Counted from the first letter of the stretch, positions 18,746-30,403 are shown. The stretch is 34,041 bases of DNA from Nocardia aobensis NBRC 100429 (GCF_000308375.1 NZ_BAFQ01000136.1:1-34041), one strand, 5' to 3'. The notes: a model not told the origin generated them from the sequence alone. Numbers and translations are program-made.

Positions 18746-19064
18746 GGCTGTATCGATGCCTTTCGATGGCGGCCGCCCGGGGGCAGCCTGAGTGGTCACG
18801 GCGCAATTCAGCAGCCCGCACGGGGTGTGGGCCCGGTTTTGCGTTGAGTGTGTGACCGCCGCGCGGTACGTAACCGGAGACGGGCTGACACTGTCCTCGA
18901 ACACGGCCCCGCGAGCGGGTCGCGGTCGTCGACGAGGACGGTCGTTCATTGTGCCAGATGCGCCCGCACCCGGAGAAATCGCCCTTGCATCGAGCGGACC
19001 GTTCGCCGAGCATGCGGAGATCGATGACCAGCGCCGTTGCCGAACGTTCGTCGCGCCGACGCCC
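18746..19064. other. rpsP leader and upstream region (319 bp)
   Basis: This gap between the amidohydrolase stop and rpsP holds the rpsP promoter (18947-18984) and a leader of about 195 nt. No clear terminator for the amidohydrolase and no small gene were identified. The leader is long enough for autogenous control, but no defined structure could be assigned. Confidence 0.5.
18947..18984 (-). promoter_or_regulatory. rpsP operon promoter, same 38-bp architecture as rplS
   Basis: On the minus strand the block begins GGGCGATTT and ends CATCTGGCACAATG. It matches the rplS promoter block in total length (38 bp) and in both ends, while the middle differs. The -10-like element CACAAT is at 18948-18953. 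The predicted transcription start is near 18941. Confidence 0.7.
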
Positions 19065-20165
19065 CTACCGGTGTCCGGTGACGGGATCGCGGCCCGGGTA
19101 CACCCGCCCGCGCAGGACGACGTATGCCGGGGCGTCGAGCGCGTCGCGGCTCGACCGCGGATCGGTGCGGTAGACGACGAAATCGGCCGGTGCGCCGTCC
19201 TCGATACCCGGTCGGCCGAGCCATTCACGCGCCCGCCACGACGCCGCCGCCAGCGCCTCGTGCCGCGACAACCCGGCCCCGGCCAGCGCGTCGATCTCGT
19301 CGGCGATACGGCCGTGCACGATCGAACCGCCGGCGTCGGTGCCGGTGTAGATCGGCACCCCCGCCGCATGGGCGTCGGCGACGGTGTCGCGGACCCGGCG
19401 GTGCAGATCGCGCATATGGGCGGCGTAGACCGGGAATTTGCCGGCGCTGTCGGCGATATCGGGGAAGGTGTCGATATTGACCAGGGTGGGCACCAGGGCG
19501 GTGCCGTGTTCGGCCATCATCTCGATGGTGTCGTCGGTGAGTCCGGTGCCGTGCTCGAGGCAGTCGATGCCGGCGCTGATCAGGCCGGGCAGCGCGTCCT
19601 CGCCGAAGACGTGCGCGGTGACGCGGGCGCCCTCCCGGTGGGCGGCGTCGATGGCCTCCTTCAGGATCGCGTCGCTCCACAGCGGCCGCAGATCACCGGC
19701 GGACCGATCGATCCAGTCGCCGACGATCTTGACCCAGCCGTCGCCGAAGCGGGCCTGTTCGGCGACGATCTCGGGCAGGTCGCGCTCGTCGTCCAGTTCG
19801 ATGCCCAATTCGCGGATATACCGCTTGGGGCGAGCGATGTGGCGGCCGGCCCGGATGATCTTCGGCAGTTCGTGGTGGTCGTCGATGAAGCGGGTATCGA
19901 TGGGCGATCCGGCATCGCGCAGCAGCAGCGCCCCCGCATCGCGTTCCACCTCCGCCTGCGCGATCGCACCCGCGCGGTCCTCGTGCCCGCCGCCGTAGCG
20001 AATGCCGACGTGACAGTGGGCGTCGACGAGGCCGGGCACGAGCCAGCCTGTGTCACACAGGGTTTCGGCATCGGGCACCGGCTCGTACGAGATCGTCCCG
20101 TCGCGAACCCACAGATCGCGCACCTCGTCGTCGGGAAGAACCACCCCGCGCACATGCATCCGCAT
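19065..20165 (-). CDS. Amidohydrolase family protein
   Basis: This 366-residue metal-dependent hydrolase belongs to the imidazolonepropionase/prolidase-like amidohydrolase group; the substrate is unknown. The first metal motif DAHCHVGI gives H50 and H52. [21 protein letters not shown] and TGTDAGGS supply the remaining expected ligand positions (a Lys candidate, two His and Asp). No signal peptide is seen. The ATG at 20165 follows GGAGG by four bases; an ATG at 20159 is an alternative. The frame is open to 20309 but without support. It corresponds in position to Rv2915c of M. tuberculosis, between the rpsP operon and ffh. Confidence 0.88.
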   Translation of the reverse strand: MRMHVRGVVLPDDEVRDLWVRDGTISYEPVPDAETLCDTGWLVPGLVDAHCHVGIRYGGGHEDRAGAIAQAEVERDAGALLLRDAGSPIDTRFIDDHHELPKIIRAGRHIARPKRYIRELGIELDDERDLPEIVAEQARFGDGWVKIVGDWIDRSAGDLRPLWSDAILKEAIDAAHREGARVTAHVFGEDALPGLISAGIDCLEHGTGLTDDTIEMMAEHGTALVPTLVNIDTFPDIADSAGKFPVYAAHMRDLHRRVRDTVADAHAAGVPIYTGTDAGGSIVHGRIADEIDALAGAGLSRHEALAAASWRAREWLGRPGIEDGAPADFVVYRTDPRSSRDALDAPAYVVLRGRVYPGRDPVTGHR

Positions 20166-20324
20166 ACCGCCTCCTGACCACGTCGCCCGCTCCGGCCGCA
20201 CCGCCGCTCCCCAAACTACCGCTGCGATCGCGACGGAGTGCGCACGAGATGCGTGGTCGACGAGTCCCCGAACAACGATGCGGACGGCACCACCAGGCGC
20301 AGCCCGCATCGCTCGCTACACAAC

Positions 20325-21908
20325 TCAGTTCTTCGGGAACTTCAGCTTGCTCAGATCGAATCCCTCCAGGCCCGGCGGCAATTCGTCCAGCCCCGCGGGC
20401 ATATTCGACAGATCCGGCATCCCGGCCGCGGGCATCCCCGGCATTCCGCCCGGCAGACCCGGCATCCCCGGGAACCCTCCGCGCATCCCCTTCGGCGGCG
20501 TCGGTCCGCGTCCGCCCTTCTTGCCCTTCTTCCCCTTCTTGCCCTTGGCGTTGCGGCGCGCGCCCGGCAGACCCATCTGCCGGCCCATCGCGGCCATCAT
20601 CTTGCGGGCTTCGAAGAAGCGGTCGACCAGCTGGTTCACATCGGTGACGGTGACGCCGGAGCCGTTGGCGATGCGCAGGCGGCGGGAGGCGTTGATGATC
20701 TTCGGATTGGCCCGCTCGGCGGGGGTCATACCGCGGATGATGGCCTGCACCCGGTCGAGTTGTTTGTCGTCGACCTGGGCCAGCACGTCCTTCATCTGGC
20801 CGGCGCCCGGCAGCATGCCGAGCAGGTTGCCGATCGGGCCCATCTTGCGGATGGCCAGCATCTGGTCGAGGAAGTCCTCGAGGGTGAGTTCGCCGGAGCC
20901 GATCTTGCGGGCGGCCTCCTCGGCCTGCTGCTGGTCGTAGACCTGTTCGGCCTGTTCGATCAGGGTGAGCAGATCACCCATGCCGAGGATGCGGCTCGAC
21001 ATGCGGTCGGGGTGGAAGACGTCGAAGTCCTCGAGCTTCTCACCGGTGGAGGCGAACAGGATCGGGACGCCGGTGACCTCGCGGACCGACAGCGCGGCGC
21101 CACCGCGGGCGTCACCGTCGAGCTTGGTCAGCACGACACCGGTGAAGCCGACGCCGTCCCGGAAGGCCTCGGCGGTGCTGACGGCGTCCTGGCCGATCAT
21201 GGCGTCGAGGACGAACAACGTCTCGTCCGGGTGCACCGCGTCGCGGATGCCGGCGGCCTGGCGCATCAACTCCTCGTCGATACCCAGGCGACCCGCGGTG
21301 TCGACGATGACGATGTCGTAGTGCTTCTGCTCGGCTTCCTCGATGCCGGCCTCGGCGACCCGGATCGGGTCGGCGGCGGTGACGCCGAGGGCGTTGTCGC
21401 CTCCGCCGATCGACGTCCCCGGATGCGGGGCGAACACCGGCACACCGGCCCGTTCGCCGACCACCTGCAGCTGGGTGACGGCGCCCGGCCGCTGCAGGTC
21501 ACAAGCCACCAGCAACGGGGTATGCCCCTGGCCCTTGAGCCATTTCGCGAGCTTGCCCGCGAGCGTGGTCTTACCGGCACCCTGCAGACCGGCGAGCATG
21601 ACGACCGTGGGCGGGTTCTTCGCGAATTGCAGACGCCGGGTCTCGCCACCGAGGATGCCGATCAATTCCTCGTTGACGATCTTCACGACCTGCTGCGCGG
21701 GATTCAGCGCGGCCGATACCTCGGCGCCCTTGGCGCGTTCCTTGACGCGGGCGATGAACTGCCGCACGACCGGCAGCGCCACGTCGGCCTCGAGCAGAGC
21801 CAGCCGGATCTCGCGCGCGGTCGCGTCGATATCGGCCGGTGACAGACGCCCCTTGCCACGCAGATCCTTCAGGGCACCGGTCAACCGGTCGGAAAGGGAT
21901 TCGAACAC
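20325..21908 (-). CDS. ffh: Signal recognition particle protein Ffh (SRP54)
   Basis: Ffh binds 4.5S RNA and signal sequences and delivers ribosomes to FtsY. The 527-residue product has the N domain (1-85), the GTPase G domain with P-loop GLQGAGKTT (107-115), DTAGRLGID and TKLDGDARGG, and the methionine-rich M domain (about 330-440). The tail is a Gly/Met/Pro-rich stretch (MPGLPGGMPGMPAAGMP) ending in LSKLKFPKN, common in actinobacterial Ffh. The start is GTG with AGGAGC upstream. Its receptor ftsY lies about 5 kb away in the same window on the same strand. Confidence 0.97.
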   Translation of the reverse strand: MFESLSDRLTGALKDLRGKGRLSPADIDATAREIRLALLEADVALPVVRQFIARVKERAKGAEVSAALNPAQQVVKIVNEELIGILGGETRRLQFAKNPPTVVMLAGLQGAGKTTLAGKLAKWLKGQGHTPLLVACDLQRPGAVTQLQVVGERAGVPVFAPHPGTSIGGGDNALGVTAADPIRVAEAGIEEAEQKHYDIVIVDTAGRLGIDEELMRQAAGIRDAVHPDETLFVLDAMIGQDAVSTAEAFRDGVGFTGVVLTKLDGDARGGAALSVREVTGVPILFASTGEKLEDFDVFHPDRMSSRILGMGDLLTLIEQAEQVYDQQQAEEAARKIGSGELTLEDFLDQMLAIRKMGPIGNLLGMLPGAGQMKDVLAQVDDKQLDRVQAIIRGMTPAERANPKIINASRRLRIANGSGVTVTDVNQLVDRFFEARKMMAAMGRQMGLPGARRNAKGKKGKKGKKGGRGPTPPKGMRGGFPGMPGLPGGMPGMPAAGMPDLSNMPAGLDELPPGLEGFDLSKLKFPKN

Positions 21909-21996
21909 CGATCGCGCTCCTGGTCTCGTCGAGGGACGTCACTCGGGTTACCAGGGTACGGGCAACTCCGCGATCGGTGGATTCGCCCTAGTCCAA

Positions 21997-22023
21997 GGCC
22001 TGCCGCCGACCGGGCGGCAGGCC
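21997..22023 (-). terminator. Strong hairpin after the 103-residue orphan gene
   Basis: A perfect 11-bp GC stem (21997-22007 with 22013-22023, loop of five) lies 17 nt after the stop of the gene at 22041. No T-tract follows, as is frequent for actinobacterial hairpin terminators. It would also insulate ffh from upstream transcription. Confidence 0.6.
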
Positions 22024-22040
22024 CGTCACCGGGACTGCGG

Positions 22041-22352
22041 TCAGGACAGCGCGCTGTGCCGCGGCCGCGGGGCCCGGCTGAAGTCGTGCTGTTCGTAGGC
22101 CACCAGATAGACCGCCTCGCGGCCGGTCAGCCCCAGTGGCAGTGCCATGGCGTCCAGGGTCGCCCAGTCGGAGTCACCTGGCGTGCCGTCGACGAGCGCG
22201 CCGGCCAGCTTCATGGCCGCCACCGCCTGACCGCCGGTCAGCGTCCGGCCCGGAAGCCAGGAAACCACCCAATGGTCGCCGCCGACACAGCGAGCGATGT
22301 GGTGGGTCGAATCGCTGGTGATCATGGATGAGGACACGACTTCGTTTGCCAT
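22041..22352 (-). CDS. Small protein of unknown function (103 aa)
   Basis: I do not recognise this family. The product is soluble, without signal peptide or membrane helix, and has a compact central block HHIARCVGGDHWVVSWLPGR followed by LTGGQAVAAMKLA and REAVYLVAYEQHDFSRAP. The alternation of Trp, Gly and hydrophobic residues suggests a small folded domain. Codon use matches the neighbours, and the ATG is preceded by GGGAGCAGG. It is a single-gene unit between glnD and ffh with a strong hairpin downstream, and lies where M. tuberculosis has a plus-strand gene. It is probably a lineage-specific hypothetical. Confidence 0.7.
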   Translation of the reverse strand: MANEVVSSSMITSDSTHHIARCVGGDHWVVSWLPGRTLTGGQAVAAMKLAGALVDGTPGDSDWATLDAMALPLGLTGREAVYLVAYEQHDFSRAPRPRHSALS

Positions 22353-22556
22353 CGACCTGCTCCCCTCAACGCACCCAACTCGCCGGACAGGTACAGCAAC
22401 AGCTCGAACAGCTAGCGATCACGATCAACTTCACGATCTACACAGATCGTAGAGTGGCAGACATCACATCCAGCAGAGGTTGCCGCAACGATCTGGTTAC
22501 CTCACTACGGACCAAACGACCAGGTTGGCCCGATAACCGGCGGGAGGTTGGTAAAC

Positions 22557-24995
22557 CTAACCGGCATCGGCGCCGGTGTCCGTTTCGCTCGGTTTCTTCG
22601 GCTCCTGATGCGGGACGACCCCCAGTAGCGCCGCCTCGATGGCACGGCGCCGCGGCGGAGTGTCGTCCTCGCCCAGGCCGAGGCCGAACGAGTCGACCAC
22701 CACCGAGCCCATCGTGTCCGCTTTCGCCCACCGCACATCCGCACCCTGGGCGGCCAGCGCCGCGGCCAACCGGCTGAGCAGGCCGATGCGGTCCTCGGCG
22801 CGCAGTTCGAGCACCACCTCGCCGGGCCGGTCGACCTCGGTCCAGATCACCTTCGGCTGAGCCTGCGCGTACCGGCTGGTCCGAGCCGCCGCCTCACGCT
22901 CCTTGTCCGCCAGCACGGAAGCCAGCTTCAGATCGCCGTTGATCGCGCGGATCAGCTCCTGGCGCAGCAAACCGGCGTCGGGCGGATTGCCGAAAGTCGG
23001 TGTCACCACGAAGGTGTCGATCGCAGTGCCTCCGGAAGCCGTCAAGGTCGCGGAGAGCACCCGCAGGGAGTGCAGGGCGAGCACCCCGGCCGCTTCCGAG
23101 AGCAGACCCGGAGTATCGGGAGCCACGACCGTGACGGTGTGGATGTAGCGCCCGTCACCGGGCGCCAATTCCACATGCACGCCACCGGCCGCGACCTTGT
23201 CCATGACAGCCGCGTCGACCACCGTCGGCGTGGGCGAAACCCGTTGCGGTGCGGGCTCTCCCGCCATCGCGGCTTCGCCGCGGCGCACGAGTTCCCCGAT
23301 CAGGGACGCCTTCCACTCCCCCCACACACCCGGACCGGTCGCCAGCGAATCGGCCTCGGCGAGGGTGTGCAGCAGATCCAGCAGCTGGCGGTCACCGCCC
23401 AACGCGTCGACCACACGGGCGGCGGTCGCCGGATCGTCGAGATCGCGCCGGGTCGCTGTTTCGGGCAGCAGCAGGTGATGCCGCACGATCGTGGCCAGGC
23501 TGCGCACATCGTCGGGCCACAGACCCAGCCGATGACCGATCCGGTCGGCCAGTTCGGCACCCACCACGCTGTGATCCTCGGTGCGGCCCTTGCCGATATC
23601 GTGCAGCAACGCTCCGAGCAGCAGCAGATCCGGCCGGGCGACCCGGGTGCTCAGCGCACTGGCGTAGGCGACGGTTTCGACCAGGTGGCGGTCGACGGTC
23701 CAGGTGTGCACGGCATCGCGCGGCGGCAGGTCGCGCACCGCTCCCCATTCCGGAAAGAGCCTGCCCCACAAGCCCGTTCGATCCAGGGCCTCCACCGCGT
23801 CGATAGTGTTGCGGCCGGCGCCGAGCAGCACCAGCAGATCGTTGAGCGCCTCGCGCGGCCACGGCTCGCGCAGTTCGGGAGCGTCTTCGGACAGGCGGTT
23901 GAGGGTGGTCGCCGACATCGGCAGGCCGGTGCGCGCCGAGGCGGCGGCGACCCGCAGGATCAGGCCGGGATCGCGCCGCGGCCGCGCGTCGCGGGCCAGC
24001 ACCACCTCGCCCGCGTGTTCGACCACGCCCTCGTCGAGCGGTCGGCGAACGGGCAGACGCCGCAACCGGGCCAGACCGCGGCGCGGCAGCGCGTTGCCGG
24101 CGGTGCGCAGGCCGACGTCGACCGAGTAGACGACCGTGCGCGCCGCATCGCTGAGCGTGCGCGCCAGATCGAATCGATCGCCGATGCGCAGCGCGGCGCC
24201 GATCTCGTCCGCGTCCTGGGCGCGCAGCTGATCGCGGGAACGCCCGGCCACTCGATGCAGTTCGGTCCGCACGTCGAGCAGCCGGCGGTGGGCGGCCTCG
24301 AGACCTCCGCCGGGAACGTCGGGGCCCAGGCCGGGCATGGCGTCGGTCAGCTGGGCGATGGCCAGCGCGTCGAGCAACTGGATATCGCGCAGCCCACCGC
24401 GACCGCTCTTGAGGTCGGGTTCGGCGCGATGCGCGATCTCGCCGTTGCGCTTCCACCGCGCCTGCGCCTGTTCCACCAATTCGCCGAAGCGGGAACGGAT
24501 TCCGGTACGCCATTCGCGGCGCACGCCCCCGATGAGCAGATTGCTCAGCTCCGCGTCGCCGACGATGTGGCGGGCATCGAGCATGCCCAGCGCGGCGGTG
24601 AGATCGTCGGCGGCCACGCGCAACGCCTGCGGCACGGTCCGCACGCTGTGATCCAGTTTGATGTGGGCGTCCCACAACGGATACCAGAGCCGATCGGCCA
24701 CCTCGGCTACCCGCGCGGGATCGACATCGTCGTGCAGCAACATCAGATCCAGATCGGAATACGGCAGCATCTCGCGCCGGCCCAGTCCTCCGACCGCCAC
24801 CACGGCCAGCCCGCTGTCGGCGGTGATGCCCAGCTCCGCGCCCTTGGTGGTCAACCACAGCTCGTGCAGGTCGACCAGCGCCTGCCGCAGCGCCTCGGCG
24901 CTCAGCCGCGGGCGCCGGGGATCACCACCGTCGAGCAGTTGATCTCGGGCGGCCACCAGTTCCTTGGCGCCCTGGGACAATTCGTCTGCACTCAT
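22557..24995 (-). CDS. glnD: PII uridylyl/adenylyltransferase GlnD
   Basis: GlnD senses nitrogen status and modifies the PII protein; in actinobacteria the modification is adenylylation. The product has 812 residues from the ATG at 24995. The nucleotidyltransferase motif [16 protein letters not shown] is at 69-84. The HD domain ([14 protein letters not shown]) follows, and two ACT domains close the protein ([21 protein letters not shown] and [19 protein letters not shown]). An upstream ATG at 25019 would add eight residues, but it sits at the base of the hairpin at 25021-25064, so the internal start is favoured. It is the last gene of amt-glnB-glnD, 82 bp after glnB. Confidence 0.94.
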   Translation of the reverse strand: MSADELSQGAKELVAARDQLLDGGDPRRPRLSAEALRQALVDLHELWLTTKGAELGITADSGLAVVAVGGLGRREMLPYSDLDLMLLHDDVDPARVAEVADRLWYPLWDAHIKLDHSVRTVPQALRVAADDLTAALGMLDARHIVGDAELSNLLIGGVRREWRTGIRSRFGELVEQAQARWKRNGEIAHRAEPDLKSGRGGLRDIQLLDALAIAQLTDAMPGLGPDVPGGGLEAAHRRLLDVRTELHRVAGRSRDQLRAQDADEIGAALRIGDRFDLARTLSDAARTVVYSVDVGLRTAGNALPRRGLARLRRLPVRRPLDEGVVEHAGEVVLARDARPRRDPGLILRVAAASARTGLPMSATTLNRLSEDAPELREPWPREALNDLLVLLGAGRNTIDAVEALDRTGLWGRLFPEWGAVRDLPPRDAVHTWTVDRHLVETVAYASALSTRVARPDLLLLGALLHDIGKGRTEDHSVVGAELADRIGHRLGLWPDDVRSLATIVRHHLLLPETATRRDLDDPATAARVVDALGGDRQLLDLLHTLAEADSLATGPGVWGEWKASLIGELVRRGEAAMAGEPAPQRVSPTPTVVDAAVMDKVAAGGVHVELAPGDGRYIHTVTVVAPDTPGLLSEAAGVLALHSLRVLSATLTASGGTAIDTFVVTPTFGNPPDAGLLRQELIRAINGDLKLASVLADKEREAAARTSRYAQAQPKVIWTEVDRPGEVVLELRAEDRIGLLSRLAAALAAQGADVRWAKADTMGSVVVDSFGLGLGEDDTPPRRRAIEAALLGVVPHQEPKKPSETDTGADAG

Positions 24996-25020
24996 ACCCG
25001 CAACCACCACCCGTATCATG

Positions 25021-25064
25021 CGGGCAGCCCCGTCCCCGGCCGGTGCCAGGAGCGGGGCTGCCCG
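25021..25064 (-). terminator. Hairpin between glnB and glnD
   Basis: A perfect 12-bp stem (25021-25032 with 25053-25064) encloses a 20-nt loop that can itself pair (CCGGCCGG). It begins 13 nt after the glnB stop and ends immediately before the first possible glnD ATG. There is no T-tract. It probably reduces read-through, or stabilises the amt-glnB transcript so that less glnD is made. Confidence 0.55.
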
Positions 25065-25077
25065 AATCCTTCATCTC

Positions 25078-26815
<1,738 letters not shown>

Positions 26816-26909
26816 CTTGTTCCTCCTCATCTCGGGCCCGGCCGAAACTGCGGCAAACGAGCCTGCACAGAAGGGTCGCGATCTGGTGTTTCATCCGTGC
26901 CGCCGCGAT

Positions 26910-26957
26910 GTTTCGCATGCGTGAACGGATCCGCTTGCCGTGTTGCTACCAGGTTTC
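26910..26957 (-). promoter_or_regulatory. Candidate GlnR-binding sites upstream of amt
   Basis: Reading the minus strand, GAAAC-N6-GCAAC (26957-26942) is followed after 16 bp by TTCAC-N6-GAAAC (26925-26910). Both approximate the actinobacterial GlnR half-site pattern GTNAC-N6-GAAAC, allowing one mismatch and reversed order in the first pair. GlnR is the known activator of amt-glnK-glnD operons in Streptomyces and mycobacteria. Confidence 0.45.
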
Positions 26958-27036
26958 AGCGCGCACACAGCGCATGTCGGCGCACTGTGAGGATCGTGTC
27001 GAAATGAGGAGGAACTGCCGTTTTCGCTGCTCGCCG

Positions 27037-28602
27037 CTACCCGAGGAGGGCGTCGACGAATGCGGATGGTTCGAAGGGGGCCAGATCGTCGGCGCCCTCG
27101 CCGAGGCCGACCAGTTTCACCGGCACGCCGAGCTCGTGCTGCACCTGGAAGACGATGCCGCCCTTGGCGGTGCCGTCGAGTTTGGTGAGTACCACGCCGG
27201 TGATGTCGACGACCTCGGCGAAGACGCGGGCCTGGGTGAGCCCGTTCTGGCCGACGGTCGCGTCGAGCACCAGCAGGACTTCGTCGACGGCGGCCTTCTT
27301 CTCCACCACGCGCTTGACCTTGCCCAGCTCGTCCATCAGGCCCGTCTTGGTGTGCAGACGGCCGGCGGTGTCGACGAGGACCGCGTCGACACCCTCTTCG
27401 ATGCCGGTGCTGACCGCGTCGAAGGCCACCGATGCCGGATCGGCACCCTCGCGGCCGCGGACCGTATCGGCGCCGACCCGCTCACCCCAGGTCTGCAGCT
27501 GGTCGGCGGCGGCGGCGCGGAAGGTGTCGGCGGCGCCGAGCAGTACGCGCCGGCCGTCGGCGACCAGGACGCGCGCCAGTTTGCCGGTCGTGGTGGTCTT
27601 ACCGGTGCCGTTCACACCGACGACCAGCAGGATCGACGGATGGTCGGCATGCGGCAGCGCCCGGATCGCACGATCCAGGTCCGGGCGCAGGGCCTCGATC
27701 AGCACATCCCGCAGGACTTGCCGCGCTTGCTCGGCGGTGCGCACGCTGCGCGCGGCCAATTCCTCGCGCAGCCGCTCGACCACGGTCGTCGTGACCGAGG
27801 TGCCGAGGTCGGCCATGACCAGGGTGTCCTCGATCTCTTCCCACGAGTCCTCGTCGAGGTCACCGCCGCCGAGCAGGCCGAGCAGGCTCTTGCCGACCGC
27901 GTTCTGCGACCGCGAGAGCCGCCCGCGCAGGCGGGTCAGGCGGCCGGCGGTGGGTTCGATCTCCTCCACCGCGGTGGGCTGGGGCGCCGGTGCGGTGGGG
28001 GTCGGTGCTGTCGGAGTAGGTGCGGTCGGGGTGCTCGGCGCCGTGGTCGGAGCCGAATCCACCGGAGCGGATTCGGGTGTCTCGACGGGGGCGGGCGTGA
28101 CCGCGGTGGCGCCGTCGGTCGACGGCGGCGCGGCGGGGCCCTCGGCCGGGGCTTCCGGGGCTTCCGGGGCGGCCACACCGTCGCCGGGGGTTTCCGTCGT
28201 TTCCGGTTCGATGGTCGGCGCGGTCGCGCTCGCCCCGTCCACCGGGCGGTCGGCGAGGGTTTCCGGTTCCGGCAATCGCACGTCGGTGATGGTCCGGCGC
28301 ACCGAGTCGCGCGGGATGGCGGCGTCGTCGCCGACGTGCGGCTGACCCTCGTCGTCGGTGCGTTCGATCGGGACCGGTTCGGGCCGCGGTGGGGTCAGCG
28401 TGCCGGAGCCCGCACCGCCCTGACTGAAGTTGAAGCCACCGGCTGCGGTGTACCCGCCCGATCGGTCGGTCAGCTGCTTGTCCTGCTCCTCCGCCGGGGT
28501 GATACTCACTCGGCGGCGCTTGTACAGGACGAATCCGGCAACGAACGCCACCAGTAGTACGGCGACGATCGCGGCGATCAGAATCCAGGCTTGCGCAGTC
28601 AC
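27037..28602 (-). CDS. ftsY: Signal recognition particle receptor FtsY
   Basis: FtsY is the membrane-associated GTPase that receives SRP-ribosome complexes. From the GTG at 28602, after AGGATGGGA, the product has 521 residues. An N-terminal transmembrane segment (about 5-27, AWILIAAIVAVLLVAFVAGF) is followed by a long Pro/Thr/Ala/Glu-rich linker (about 40-215, containing repeated PTAPT). The NG GTPase domain follows, with VGVNGTGKTTTTGKLA, DTAGRLHTKTG and TKLDGTAKGG. Actinobacterial FtsY often carries such an N-terminal anchor. An ATG at 28611 three codons earlier is possible. It is transcribed alone here; smc, its usual upstream neighbour, is displaced by about 4.3 kb. Confidence 0.96.
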   Translation of the reverse strand: MTAQAWILIAAIVAVLLVAFVAGFVLYKRRRVSITPAEEQDKQLTDRSGGYTAAGGFNFSQGGAGSGTLTPPRPEPVPIERTDDEGQPHVGDDAAIPRDSVRRTITDVRLPEPETLADRPVDGASATAPTIEPETTETPGDGVAAPEAPEAPAEGPAAPPSTDGATAVTPAPVETPESAPVDSAPTTAPSTPTAPTPTAPTPTAPAPQPTAVEEIEPTAGRLTRLRGRLSRSQNAVGKSLLGLLGGGDLDEDSWEEIEDTLVMADLGTSVTTTVVERLREELAARSVRTAEQARQVLRDVLIEALRPDLDRAIRALPHADHPSILLVVGVNGTGKTTTTGKLARVLVADGRRVLLGAADTFRAAAADQLQTWGERVGADTVRGREGADPASVAFDAVSTGIEEGVDAVLVDTAGRLHTKTGLMDELGKVKRVVEKKAAVDEVLLVLDATVGQNGLTQARVFAEVVDITGVVLTKLDGTAKGGIVFQVQHELGVPVKLVGLGEGADDLAPFEPSAFVDALLG

Positions 28603-28828
28603 GGTTCCCATCCTGTCAGAACCCGCGAACGCGCCTGCGTGGCGGCAGGCGGGTGTTGCGCCCGCGACGGTACGGGCGATTCGTCACTATCCGCGCAACT
28701 GTCCGAGTACGTCCGACACGCCGACGACGTCGGACGATAAGCCGTCCGGCCACGCATCACCGGCAACCGTCCCGATACCAACCGCCCAAGGCGCGGCGAA
28801 TCCGACACAGAGACAATAGGATCGGCTC

Positions 28829-29218
28829 GTGACCGATCGAAATGTGCTTGGGGGACCGCTGGAGGAGTGTGGCACCGATCCTCTCACCGGCTTCTACCGG
28901 GACGGCTGCTGCAGCACCGGCCCCGAGGATCTGGGTAGCCACACCGTCTGCACTGTTGTGACCCAGGAGTTCCTGGAGCATCAGAAATCGATCGGCAACG
29001 ATCTGCTGACCCCACGCCCGGAGAACAATTTCCCCGGACTGCAACCCGGCGACCGCTGGTGTGTGGTCGCGGTGCGGTGGCTGCACGCCCATGAGGACGG
29101 GGTGGCCGCGCCGGTCGTCCTGGCCGCGACCCACGAGAACGCACTCGAGGTCGTGCCGATGGAAACCCTGCGCAAATACGCCGTCGACGTCCCCGACGAC
29201 GTGAGCGACCTGTTGTAG
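28829..29218 (+). CDS. DUF2237 family protein
   Basis: This 129-residue soluble protein matches the DUF2237 family throughout: NVLGGPLEECGTDPLTGFYR, DGCCSTGPEDLGSHTVC, TPRPENNFPGLQPGDRWCV and LAATHENALEVV. The four Cys (in ECGTD, DGCC and HTVC) suggest metal or redox chemistry, but no function is established. The start is GTG, with AGGA eight bases upstream. It is the first gene of the accessory block between ftsY and smc, divergent from ftsY and convergent with the FAD monooxygenase. Confidence 0.9.
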   Translation: MTDRNVLGGPLEECGTDPLTGFYRDGCCSTGPEDLGSHTVCTVVTQEFLEHQKSIGNDLLTPRPENNFPGLQPGDRWCVVAVRWLHAHEDGVAAPVVLAATHENALEVVPMETLRKYAVDVPDDVSDLL

Positions 29219-29248
29219 TCGCTCGCCGGATCGGCGATCGGGCGAGCG

Positions 29249-30349
29249 TCACGCAGCCGCGAACAGGCGGACCGCGGTATTGCGCAACCCGATAGCCGGA
29301 CGCGACCCGGGCACCATCAGCGCCGAGGCGAATCGAACCCCTCGATGTGATGCGCCGATCCGATCGCGATGCCGCCGCTCGTAGCGTTCCCACGCCGTAT
29401 CCGGATCGTGCGGCGCCCGCGCCAGCTCCTCGGCCAGGGTGTGTGCGCCCGCGATGGCCAGGCTCGATCCGTCGCCGAACAGCGACAGGCATGAGGCGGC
29501 GTCTCCCACGACGGCGACCCGGCCCCGCGACCAGCGCGGAAGCGACACCTTACTGACGGCGTCGAAGTAGAGCTCACCCCCGGCGCGCACCTCGTCCAGC
29601 ACATCCTCGAACGGTCCCATCCGCCCGGCGAATGCCGCGACCAGCAATCGGCGCTGCGCCTCACCGTCGCGGTGATCCAGACCGGCCACCGGCGCGCGCC
29701 GGAACATGAAGGCCGCGATCGGACGGCCACCGGCGGGATGGACCGAGACCGACCGCCCCGGCGAGTTGTACATGACCACCTCGTCCCCGGCGCCCGCCGC
29801 CCGCGTGAGGGGCACGGTGGCGATGTAGATCCCCATGTGCCGCACGAATTCCCGGTCGTCGCCGAAGGTCAGCCGGCGCACCGCCGAATGCAGGCCGTCG
29901 GCGCCGAGCACGTAGTCGTAGTGCGCCCGCTCCCCCGACTCGAACCCGACGGTGACTCCCGACGAGGACTGCTCGATCTCGGAAATACTGTCACCCCAGC
30001 GCATCTCGACGTGGTCGCGGGAGGCCCCGGCGAGAATGGTGGCGAGATCGGCGCGAGCGAGCTCCACCTCACCGCGCTCTCGATCGCCGACGCGCATCGA
30101 GGCGCGCCCACGGCCCCGCGCATCGACGAACCGCAGGCGATCCACGGCCGTTGCGGCAGCATGCAATTCGGGCAGCACGCCCATGGCGCTCACCACTTCG
30201 AGCGCCGGTCCGCGCACGTCGACCGGGTTGCCGCTGGAGCGCAGCCCGGCAGCCCGCTCGACCACGGTCACCTCGAATCCGTGTCGGCTCAGCCAGTAGG
30301 CCAGCGTCGATCCCGCGATCCCCGCGCCGGAGACGAGTACGTCAACCAT
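29249..30349 (-). CDS. FAD-dependent monooxygenase (PHBH/TetX-like)
   Basis: This 366-residue class A flavoprotein monooxygenase probably hydroxylates an aromatic or polycyclic substrate with NAD(P)H and O2. The dinucleotide-binding motif GAGIAG (8-13), ERAAGLRSSG, the central DG motif GADGLHSAVR (149-158) and the second FAD motif GDAASCLSLFGDGSSLAIAG (282-301) are all present. There is no signal peptide. Resistance-type oxygenases (for example TetX) share the fold, but the substrate cannot be read from sequence. It is divergent from a TetR gene across 100 bp with two matched 23-bp operators, so it is probably induced by its substrate. Confidence 0.88.
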   Translation of the reverse strand: MVDVLVSGAGIAGSTLAYWLSRHGFEVTVVERAAGLRSSGNPVDVRGPALEVVSAMGVLPELHAAATAVDRLRFVDARGRGRASMRVGDRERGEVELARADLATILAGASRDHVEMRWGDSISEIEQSSSGVTVGFESGERAHYDYVLGADGLHSAVRRLTFGDDREFVRHMGIYIATVPLTRAAGAGDEVVMYNSPGRSVSVHPAGGRPIAAFMFRRAPVAGLDHRDGEAQRRLLVAAFAGRMGPFEDVLDEVRAGGELYFDAVSKVSLPRWSRGRVAVVGDAASCLSLFGDGSSLAIAGAHTLAEELARAPHDPDTAWERYERRHRDRIGASHRGVRFASALMVPGSRPAIGLRNTAVRLFAAA

Positions 30350-30364
30350 GTCGCCACCTTTCTC

Positions 30365-30387
30365 AAGTGGACGATTTTCGTCCGCTT
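30365..30387. promoter_or_regulatory. TetR operator copy 1 (FAD monooxygenase side)
   Basis: A 23-bp near-perfect inverted repeat with arms AAGTGGACGA and TCGTCCGCTT (one mismatch) lies just upstream of the monooxygenase start. It would block that gene's transcription or ribosome access when bound. Its core GGACG-N-CGTCC recurs in copy 2. Confidence 0.75.
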
Positions 30388-30403
30388 AGGTCGATGGTAA
30401 TTT

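Noticed and set aside
18746..19369. Upstream extension of rpsP to 19369
   Set aside because: It crosses the promoter block and the amidohydrolase end and has no S16 similarity.
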